This document shows, in pieces, positions 1-10,000 of a stretch of DNA of 64,000 bases (positions are counted from its first letter, which is position 1; each line of letters opens with the position of its first letter). Source of the stretch: Botryosphaeria dothidea (Eukaryota > Ascomycota > Dothideomycetes > Botryosphaeriales > Botryosphaeriaceae); assembly GCA_011503125.2 (NCBI GenBank), contig WWBZ02000001.1, forward strand, positions 4,092,001 through 4,156,000, given 5' to 3'. The notes beneath the pieces were generated by a model. The model was not told where the DNA came from and ran no database searches. It saw only the letters and a program-made list of their open reading frames with translations. A program made the translations under genes and the position numbers.

Positions 1-421
1 TGAGCATTCTGCGTGACGTTGTTAGCCTAGGCTACACATGATGTAGCCACCTCATGCGACATGCGTACCTGCTATCGATGCGCACGTCGTCGCCCTCAAC
101 TTCCAGGCGCGCCTCAGGAGTCTTGGCGTCGATGACGAAGTGGTTGTCGCAGTGCGGGCAGTATTCGTCGCTCTCCTCGAACTCCTCGGCGTTCTTGCGG
201 AAGCACTTCTTGCACTTTTTGCAGGCGAAGACCATCTCGGTACTCTTCTGGAGATCGTGGTCCTGGGTCTCGGCATGGCACTCAGCGCAGTCAAACCACT
301 TCTTGCAGCAGGGGCTGCGGATGGCGACTTGGGCGTTGAGGATGTGCTTGCTGCGGCGGAGCGGCGGAGGTCAGCGGCGGCGCGTAGGGGGCGCGGAGCA
401 GCGGGGAGCAACGAACCACAT
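1..421 (-). CDS. CHY-type zinc finger protein (Hot13-like), 3' end outside window
   Basis: Zinc-binding protein of the CHY zinc-finger family; yeast Hot13 of this family helps recycle Mia40 in the mitochondrial intermembrane space, though fungal relatives are not all proven to do so. I read three exons. Exon 1 is only ATGTG (421-417); intron 351-416 (GT..CAG); exon 2 350-69; intron 9-68 with a CTAAC branch point; exon 3 begins at 8 and leaves the window. Spliced, the protein starts MCKHILNAQ and carries CCKKWFDCAECHAE, then CKKCKKC and CPHCDNHFV, giving paired cysteine/histidine zinc ligands. The split start codon region matters: the frame upstream of exon 2 is stopped, so a naive start at the internal Met (MVFACKK) loses the first zinc ligands. 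It shares a 672-bp divergent promoter with the phosphatase gene. Confidence 0.8.
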
Positions 422-1093
422 GGCGGCGGGCGTGTGAACAGCAGCAGAGGTAGCGGGCGCGTCGGGGGCCTCAGGCGTGTGTGTCAGGCGTGGGGCACAG
501 AATCGCGAAAGTCGAGTTTGGCGTGGGAGCCGGGCTGAAACTTTAGGGTCTGGCGGCGTTAATTATTGAGATGACATCGCGTCGCCGCAAAACGCCCTGG
601 GCAGCACCACGCGCCGCCTTGTGGGGAAACCCGACGCCGTTGTGCCCTACGGTAGTGTAGTTACGCCAGCATACGCACGCCCGCGCTCACCACAGCCTCA
701 CTTCACCTTCGTCACCGCGCGCAGCAACACTTTTGCTCGCCGCACACCGCCACATTCTCAGGCTCGAATTCCATTACACTCGCTCGCGCGCAGGGGGCCA
801 CGCCTGCTGCAAGGTACTGGTCCAGGACCCCTCCACCTCCGGCCAATCCTCCTGCCGCATCGCCAGCCCAAGCCGATCCACAACCATCGCACTCCGAAAC
901 TTAGACTTCTCGCTCCTCCCGATCGCGCTCTCACTCCCTTCCGGCCTCTCTCGCGTTGGGCATGCTACCACTGTCTCCCCGACCTATCCTTCCGCGCCGC
1001 CCTGGCCACTTCCGATCATTATAATCGCTCAAGCTGGGGGCATGAGTCCGTTGACGCCCGCTCAAGACCGAGTTGTGCTGCTGCCCTAGCTGA
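422..1093. promoter_or_regulatory. Divergent intergenic region
   Basis: This 672-bp stretch separates two divergently read start codons and must hold both promoters. It is C/T-rich toward the phosphatase start. No TATA box or coding frame that I trust is visible. Confidence 0.5.
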
Positions 1094-4000
1094 ATGGTCA
1101 TGGATAAGCCTCCGGGCAAGACGGAGAGCACTGATGGCTCCTCCATCGTAAGCGCAGCTTCTATGCGCTGCGAGGCCTTTGCTAATGCTCGTTTTATAGA
1201 AGCCCGTGTCGTCGCTCCGGAGCCACTTCGAGAACATGCTCAACCGCCAATCTTCCACGACCCCCGACCCACCACGTTCCAATAATGCACGACCAAGTCT
1301 GGGAAACATCTTCGACGGGCCCGAGGAGACCCGCGCGCGCCCGGATGGCCGCATGTCGTTGGACTTGCCACGTCCCAATGTTGGCCTGCGAAGCACCTCT
1401 CCGAAGGGGTTGTATGCGCCTCCGCGAACACCAGAGACAAGGGGCATGTCCATAGACACGAACAGATCGCGACCCATTTCCATGTATCAGCTGTCTCCAC
1501 GAAGCTCGCCGCCAAGATCCCCAACGAGGTCGCCGCCAGTTGTTACTGTAAACTCTCCTAAATCACCTAATCACTTCCCTGATACCGAAATGAAATCCCC
1601 TCCTCCGAGGAGCATCCAGCAACCTCAGCCATCTCCCTCTCCTCTCTCCGGATCGCCGCATGGAAGCGGTTTTCGGCATTTCCGTGTCCAAAGCAAGCCC
1701 GCAACCCCAGCAATCGAAGCTCTCCAGGCACCTTTCCTGCAGGCAGCTGGGAAGCCTATACCTTCGCCCGATCCTTTGAAGCTGGCAAATGCGCCATCGG
1801 AAAAGGAATTCGGCACCAGGCCTCCTTCTGTGGTCTCAAGCGCTGGCGGTCCACCTCCGATTAATCGCGCTGGCAAACCGAAAATACCTAGCAAACCTGC
1901 TTCGGTCTCAGGCGCGTCGGTCTCAGGTGCAACTGGAAAGGCATCCCTAGCTGTCGATGCTGGTAATGCTTCTGCCGAAGAGCGATTGTCTCCTTTTAGC
2001 ACACCTCCAAGTAGCGACGAAAGTGGACATCATTCGCCGCCTCCACCAGGTGCTCAAGTCAACAACATCTCTGCTAGCGTGCCCCCAACAAAAAGGGGTA
2101 GCTATTTTCAGCAACCACCTCCGCAGCGGCCACAGGAGGCGAGAGAGCTGCCCAAGCAACCTAGTTTACGGTCTCTTAAAGCTCCTACAGACTTTTCCGC
2201 CGGCGAGGCTAGTGATTCTCTTGATGAGCGACCTGGGTTACCCCCACGACGTGGTGGTGACATTCGGAAATCCAAACCGCCACCTCCTGATCCACCGCCG
2301 GCGCGTCGATCCATGGATACTTCTAGAGCAGCGGTTCTGGATGCTGCGCGGGTAGCTGCAGCTAACGAGCCCACACCAAAACTGCCAAAACGCACGGCCA
2401 CGTTTGGGCCATCGAAATCTCCGAACCTGAATGGTCAGCAAAAGATTCCTCCTCAACCCTCGCCGAGACCAGTCCAAACTGCACAGCAGCCTCAGACCCA
2501 AAGATACAGCGCGCTTTATAGGTACGATTCAGACGAAATGGAACAACAGTCCTCGGACAAAGCAACAACGGTCCTCTCGGAATATCCCGACTCGTCTCAA
2601 GCCAATAGGAGGCCTCCCATGTTCAGGCAACGCCCGCGAGAGATTTCGCTGGGGTACGATACGAAGCTGTTTGCCGTTTGCGGCGAAATAGTGTGCTCTT
2701 CTGGCTATCTTACCCGCGCCTGGAACCTGGTGACTGGCGAGATGATCCTCAACACTGCTTTGGGAGAAACCTGCAAGATGACTGCTATGGCCTTCAGACC
2801 ATCGACAGATGTAGAAAAAGAAGGAACCAGGATCTGGTTTGGCAGTGAGAAGGGTGAGCTCTTCGAGCTGGATGTTCCTTCCGGGGCCATTATCGCCGAG
2901 AAGCGGAGCGCCCATTCGAGCAAGATCGTCAAGATTTACCGGTACGCTGCGGAAATGTGGACTATCGACGAGGATGGCAAGGTGGATATCTGGCCGCCGG
3001 ACGAGACTGGTTCTCCGACTCTGCAACAAACCCCGAACAGTTTCCGGATATCGAAGAACCATAGTTGCTCTATTGTTGTGGGCAATAAGCTTTGGGTTGC
3101 CCATGGAAAGGAGATCAGAGTCTTTCAAAGGAGTCCGGAACACAATGGCTTCTTCCCAGTACTTACTCAAACTCTATCCCATCCCAATGCAGGAGAGGTC
3201 ACCTCTGCGGCAATGATTCCAAGCCAGCCGGATCGGGTGTACTTCGGACATAACGATGGCAAGGTCACCGTTTATTCTCGCAAAGATTATTCATGCTTGG
3301 GCGTTGTCAGCGTTAGCTTGTACAAGATCAGTTGTCTAGCAGGGGCTGGCGACTACCTCTGGGCAGGTTACAATACCGGCATGGTCTATGTGTATGATAC
3401 CACGCAAACGCCCTGGCAGGTCAAGAAAGATTGGCATGCGCATGACAATCCCATTTCAGGGATCATTGTAGACCGAAGCAGCCTGTGGAAGATGGACCGC
3501 CTTCAAGTTGCCTCGTTGGGAACAGATAGCGTAATACGGATATGGGACGGAATGTTGAAGGACGATTGGCTCGAGCAAGACATGCAAGAGCATGACACGG
3601 AATTTTGCGACTTCCGAGAAGTATCAGCAACAGTCATGACATGGAATGCGGGCGCGTCGAAGCCGACAAGCCTGAGATTCGAAGAACAAGATGGTAATTT
3701 CTTCAGGGATTTACTTTGCCCTGAGAATCCTTCAGATATTCTAGTTTTTGGATTCCAAGAACTTGTTGACCTGGAGGATAAGAAAGTCACTGCGAGTAAG
3801 TTTGTTCTTCCATTTCCTGATCAGGGAACATTTGCTTACACATCCATAGAAAGCTTCTTTAAAAGCAGCAAGAAAAAGGACGCATCGGACCAGGAGCACA
3901 TGAGTCGCCAATATCGTGCCTGGAGAGACCATCTTGTCAGATGCATCGACGACTACGTCCCGGGCGAGCAATACGTTCTCTTGCATACGGCGAACCTCGT

Positions 4001-4944
4001 CGGCCTTTTCACATGTGTCTTTGTGAAGGAGTCTGAACGTATGAGGATCAGTGACTTAAACGCTGCTGAAGTCAAGCTTGGTATGGGTGGCTTACACGGA
4101 AACAAAGCAAGTAAACACCGAGGCCGAATGATGGAAGACTACTAACAGACGGTCTAGGGAGCATTGGTTGTTCGGTTCATTCTGGATGACAGCTCCGTTT
4201 GTTTCGTGAATTGCCATCTTGCGGCCGGACAGACTCAAACAGTTCATCGCAACAACGATGTCGCCGCCATCATGGAAACATCCGCTCTTCCGCCTCAGAT
4301 GGACCTCGGTGCACGCGCAGATACGTTCATCGGTGGAGGAGATGGATCGATGATCATGGACCACGAGATTTGTATCCTGAACGGTGACTTGAACTACCGC
4401 ATTGATTCGATGACACGCGACGCAGTGATCAGGTGTGTCAAGGACGGCAATCTTACTAGGCTTCTGGAGAACGACCAACTTCTTCGCTCCAAAAGAAGAA
4501 ATCCCGGATTCAGGCTGCGCGCATTCAAAGAGTGTCCTATCACTTTCGCGCCCACCTACAAGTACGACGTTGGGACGGATAGGTACGATACCAGCGAGAA
4601 GAAGCGCTCCCCTGCGTGGTGCGACAGACTTCTCTATCGTGGAAGAGGACGCATCAAGCAGCTTGACTACCGGAGGCACGAAGTCCGTGTTTCAGACCAC
4701 AGGCCGGTCAGCGGCAGGTTCAAGATCCGCATCAAGACAATCAATCCCAAGCGTCGGGCGATCGCGTGGGAACAGAGCGAGCATAGGTTCGAGGAACTGA
4801 AGCAGCGTCTTGCGACGGACATCAAGTAAGTTGAGGAATTGATGGATATATGTGAGCTAGGACTAACTTCTCTAAAGGCTCGACTACCTGATCAACGTGT
4901 TTGGACTCAGCTCGAAGGATGCGATGAAGTTGCTGAAGTTGTAG
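1094..4944 (+). CDS. WD40-repeat inositol polyphosphate 5-phosphatase
   Basis: Predicted phosphoinositide/inositol polyphosphate 5-phosphatase, 1213 residues in five exons. The first ~450 residues are Ser/Pro-rich and probably disordered; a beta-propeller-like WD region follows (about 470-800), then the catalytic domain: TWNAGA near 832, DLNYRI near 1046, AWCDRLLYRG near 1121 and SDHRPV near 1148, the Mg2+ and substrate motifs of the family. Introns: 1148-1199; 3796-3849 (54 bp, no stop, GTAAGT donor, splices to TAKSFFK); 4107-4157 (GC-AG type, donor GCAAGT, branch ACTAAC); 4826-4877. The first exon supplies MVMDKPPGKTES; without it the frame would appear to begin at a GTG. The last exon adds 21 codons ending KLLKL. 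This domain order matches the fungal proteins usually annotated as endonuclease/exonuclease/phosphatase with WD repeats. Substrate is not determined by sequence. Confidence 0.92.
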
Positions 4945-5413
4945 CGGGGTTGACTAGGGGGGAGCGAGGTTTGATGATGATGATGATTTTAGTGCTGCAT
5001 GGCCTGCATGGGTGCATTTGCGGGGCGTTCATTTTTCTTCGGAGAAGCGTATGGGCGGCAGTAGTCTCTACAGCACGGAAGCACTTGGGTGTGAACTGTC
5101 CAGTCCGTCTAGTGGCATTGTTGGCGAGTGCATATCCATACAGGAAGTATCTACTATACCCAAACCCTATTACAGCTGAATGCCACATTATCCCTACAAG
5201 GTGGGACCAAATTCCCCACAATCGCGCTTAAAAATTCGATGATGCAGTGATGGGAGTGTTGACGCCGGAGACCTTAGACTAGGGCACGCTGCGAGCGATC
5301 GCCCTGTCCCTTGACACCACATGACGTAATGGTGCTCGCATGCCGCTTGCTCAAAAGCAATTGCATCAGCTCCCAATTCCACACCTGGGAATGCATTGAG
5401 AAAAGTCTTCTTC
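4945..5413. other. Intergenic, 3' end of phosphatase gene and upstream of GFA gene
   Basis: Tandem (head-to-tail) spacer of 469 bp. It contains a short GATGATGATGAT run near 4973. I see no coding segment or RNA gene. Confidence 0.5.
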
Positions 5414-6296
5414 ATGTCTTTTGCTCGGCTTTGCCTCAGCAAACCCTTCAGCGCTCCGTTCTGCTCTAGTGCCGTCCGCAGTGCATCGAAACCGTCATTG
5501 GTTTTGCTCACGCGACAAAGTAACCCCGCCAGCTCCAGAAGCTTCCATACAACCGCCATGCACAAGCACCAATCGAGAGGACAGGAGACCGAGGGTGTGA
5601 GTGAATGGAAGAAAAGGGCGCCTTACAGAGTTCACGAGCCCAACGAGAAGTTCGACGTCAAGTACGAGGCCAACTGTCACTGCGGCCGGGTCAAGTACCA
5701 GCTCAGCCGCCTAGAGCCTCTTGATTCGAAGCTTTGCCATTGCACGACCTGCCAGACGCAGCATGGTAAGAAACCCACCTAGCTCCTTCTCGACCACGTT
5801 GGCGCTGACGTAGCGGTGCAGCTGCACCCTTCCAATGGGCTGCCATTTTCCACAAGGAGGACATCAACTTCACCAACGGTCACCATGACCTTGAATGGTA
5901 TGATCCGACAGAGAAATCGATCGAGCACAAGCTTCCTTGCAAGGTCCGCTGTTCGTACTGTCATTCGCCAATCATGGACGAGGGCCGCAACATGATCCTA
6001 CTCTTCCCTAGTCTGATACACCTGAAGACGGACGAGGACAGGGCTCATTTCAAGCCTCGGTGAGTCGCTAATGCAGGCCCTATGATTTGGTACTCTTGCT
6101 GACTGCCCGTATGTACAGCTGCCACATGTTCTACGGTCAGCGTGTTATGGACATTCCGGATGGTTTGCCCAAATGGGACGGCTTGACCCAGGAGAGCAAC
6201 TTGATCGAGGACAGTCCACCGGATCAAGTTCGTGATTTGGAGCGCAAGCGCGAGAAGGAAAGGGAGGAGCGTTTTAAGAAAGGGGAGAATAAATGA
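5414..6296 (+). CDS. GFA/CENP-V-fold zinc protein with mitochondrial-type leader
   Basis: Protein of 255 residues with the GFA (glutathione-dependent formaldehyde-activating enzyme-like, CENP-V) fold. Members bind zinc; real glutathione/formaldehyde chemistry is shown for only a few. Three exons: 5414-5765, 5822-6059, 6119-6296, introns GTAAGA..CAG and GTGAGT..CAG. Visible zinc ligands are CHCG near residue 79, CHCTTC near 104 and CSYC in exon 2. The N-terminal ~45 residues are rich in Ser, Arg and Ala, lack acidic residues and end in RSFHTTA, like a mitochondrial presequence; a start at the later Met (5558) would give a cytosolic form. A lysine/glutamate-rich tail closes the protein. I chose ATG 5414 because the frame upstream has only a TTG. 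Confidence 0.85.
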
Positions 6297-7026
6297 GCAT
6301 CGACAGCGGGACAACGGCGTTGAGGTATGAGGCGTAGGCTGGGAAAAACAACGAGGGACTTTTATTTTTTTGCATGAGGTCTGACCAGACGGCGTGAAGT
6401 AGCGATCAAAAACAAACGGAGATTTCGGAAACGGACTGACGGTGACAAATGAAGGTGCGGTTGTAGTTTCTGAATGATCTGTGACACCAAGCGAGTGTGT
6501 CTGATTGCTTGCCGGTACCCTTCCTTCCCTTTAAGACAGGCGCACGGCACGCGCACTCCTTCTCGAACGATGCACGCCCGCGTCACTTCCCAAAAAAGAT
6601 TTCGCTTGCACTCGATAGTTCACTCCGTATGCATCATCCGCGCGGAACTGAGGGGCGATATTGCAGGACGTCCGACACCTTTTATCCTTTCTTTCACCTG
6701 CGACACTTCTGCACCATTTTGTAAAGCGACCCGAGCCAGCCGCCGCCGAAATCCCCCTCCCTTGCACTTGTCGATCGTCCGCGCGAGCCGATGCGGGCTT
6801 ACTGGCGCACGGTCGGTGAGGCGGACATTTCCGAATTTAGAGCTGTCGAGCCGTGAGTCGGACCCTTGCATCATTGGATGTCGCGCTGATGCTGCCCGCG
6901 TTTCTTCTGTGGTGACGCGCGCATCATCACAACTCTCTTCCTCACCCGCTCTACCACCATGGCTGTCTCTTCTAACCTCCTTCACGCGTATAGCTCCTTC
7001 CACGGCTGCGGTGTCCTGACCGCATA
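6297..7026. promoter_or_regulatory. Upstream region of chromodomain gene
   Basis: 730-bp spacer between two tandem genes. It is pyrimidine-rich just before the ATG at 7027. Frames here are short and composition-like rather than genic. Confidence 0.45.
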
Positions 7027-10000
7027 ATGGCGCCGGACCGAGCCAGCTCCAGCAAGCGCAAGCGCTCCAACATTCCCGATTCCCACGAGTCTGCACCGCG
7101 ATCCACCCCACGCAAACGCCAGAAAAAGAAGAACGCCCGGGAGACCGAAGAAGCTGCTGAACCGGTCCAATTGACGCAGTCCTCCAACGACTCCGAGCCG
7201 TTCTACGAAGCGCGGGCAATTCTCAAGGAGACGAAGAACAAGTACCTAATTGACTGGGCCGACAACCCAGAAACCGGAGAGAAATACCAGCCCACGTGGG
7301 AACCGAAGAGGAACGCAAATAAGCAGCTTGTCGAAGATTGGAAGCTCAGGAAACTTGCAGAGAAGCAGCCCAAGCGGCAGGGGCAGGAACCCGCATCTGC
7401 TCCTCGCCCCGCTACTGCTGGAAGCTCTCAGGCCGACGGAAGCCCTGCGCCGGCCCTTCCGTCTGCGACAACTCCCAGGAGGACTCCGCGCCCCCCAAAG
7501 CGCCACCACGTTGTCCAGAGTTCTTCACCGGAACCAAGATCTCAGGCAGGCCAGCTTCCTGTCCTCAGCTCCTTCCCCGACGACGGCGAGCGCGTGATCC
7601 CTGAGACAGAGCCTAGAGACAACAAGCCGCCCCTCGAAGCTCAGGTTGTTGTAACTCAACCCACTGACTACAACCCTTCTGACTACGAGCACTTTTCTGC
7701 CTCGCAGATTCCTTGGGGTTCATCGCAAGCATCCATTGCATTCCCTTCTACTACTCAGTCTATAGTCAATTCCTCGAAAGTGCCCGAAGGCTCGCAGGCC
7801 GGCTCTGAGAGTTATTACATCTCCGCAGAGCAGCTTCTGCATCAACCGCGTTTTGGAAACGGTGCTGTCGTTCCGGATTCCCAGAGTCTTCACGCAGATT
7901 CGAGTTACGTTCCCTCCACTCAGACGCGTTCTGGTGCCGAGAGCCAATTGGCTCAGAGTCAGCCCCAGCCTGTCGATCCTGCGGCTACCCGCACACAGCA
8001 GGACAGTTCAGCCTCAGCCTCGGCGCAATTCACAAACTCACAACACGACTCATCCGCGCGTGTCCCCGAGACAAACCCGATCGAAGACGTACCGTCAAGT
8101 CCGGCCGAGCGTAGTTTCCACGAGGAGCAAGTTCCTTTGCAGCGCGAATCACCTTTGCAGACGGCTAGCTCGACTTCCTCACCGCCCCCGACAGAGTCGC
8201 CCGATAAGTCAACGCAATCGCAAAACCAGCCTAGAGATAGCAATTTTTTGCAAGAAGGTGGTCACGTTGATACTCACCCGGTAGTAGCGGACGAGCAAGC
8301 CCAGGAATCAGAAGCGGAACCCGTATCAAGATCACTCAGCCCGAAGACAAGGCTGGAAGGGCAGGACCAGGTTGCACCCCAGAGTACCCCAAATCAAGAA
8401 GAGTCTGGTGTAGAGCAACCCACCGAGGATCGTGAAGCAAGGGAAGAAACATTTGGCGTTCGTGACGTAGCTGTACAGACTTCACAGGCTCACAGACAGG
8501 AAGAGCCTGCCCAACAAACGACTAAGCCTCGAAACGAGGAATCAGAATCAGATCAGCGTGAACAAGAACCAGACGAACCTGCTCAGCAGACGACTGAGGC
8601 TCAGAACGAGGAACCTGAATTCGGTCAACGTGGGCCGGAACAGGAAGAATCTGCCCAGCAAACGACTAGGCCTCAGAACGAGGAATCAGAATCGGATCAG
8701 CGTGAACAAGAACAGGAAGGACCTGCTCAGCAAACAACTGCGCTTGAGGAGGAGGAATCAGAATCGGCTCAGCGTGATCCGGAACAGGAAGAAACAGCCA
8801 CCGAGAAAGACGACGTTAGGGGAATTTATAGTGCCGAGGTCAACGCGCAGGGGACTGTTACCGAAGAACACTTGGTACAGCAACAGACTGGGACTCCACC
8901 AGAAGCATCTGGAGACTCCAGGGAACTTCAACGCTTTGTTACCTGCCCCGAAGGTCCGGAACTTGGTGCCACTGAACCTTCCAACCCGGAAAATACAGTA
9001 GATTCATCGCGACAAGATCCGGCAGAAACCTCTACGCAGGACTTTATCGATCCTGAGAATCCCGCGGGCCTCCAATACGCACAGAGAGAACCTGCCTTCG
9101 AGCCGACTTCCAGCTCGACCACCGGACAAGTTCGCCCAGAGCAGACAAATAGCCAGCAGTGGCAGCCTGCTCAGCACGTGCCTGAGATTGATTTGGACAA
9201 CCCGCGATCCCGCGATCACACAGATTCTACCTATTCGAAACCGGCAGAGCCTGGCGGGGACTCAAAGCCAACGCAAAACTTCAAACGGAAGGACTCTTCT
9301 CAAGACAGTGTTGAACCAAGTGTGTTGAGCCAGACTGACCCGAACGTCGTTCGCCGCCCAGCTCAGCAAGTAGAATCCGACGTACTCAGTCCAAAGGATA
9401 TCGTGCAGAGCATTGAACGTCGGACAGAGTCACCCATCAGAGGCTATTACAGAAAATCATCACGAGGCATGCCGCAGACTCCACAACCTGATAGTTCTAT
9501 TAGCGGTATCGATCCATCTACTCCGAAGTCGTTGACAGAGCAGATTCGTGAAGTGCAGTCACGAAGCAAGGCTGAAAGAGAAAGGAAGAAGGCCGAACTC
9601 TTAGCCAGCAGATACGACAACACGGCGCCGAAGTCACCCTCTCTCGAAGCCAGCACAAGGTCCCCTTCAGTAATACCTCCACACGGCCCCCAGCCAACCA
9701 TGGAGCCGCAATACACGTTGATGCCATCAAATCTTTCGGCGGAAGCTCGGGCAAACTCGGAGAATCCTCATACACAAAACGAACACAATCTCCCTGAGAT
9801 CCATCATCCCGGAAGTGATACCGAGATGCATGACGACAGCTCACCCAGCATCCTCCTCGAGGAGCCATTCATTGGCGAAGCTGAATACCTTATAGGTCTC
9901 TCCATGGAGGGTCTGCAAGGCGACCAGTATCGGCGAGAGATCAATTTCAAAAAGGAGGAAATCACCGATTTTACGGAGAACGACAGGCCGGAGGAGTCGT

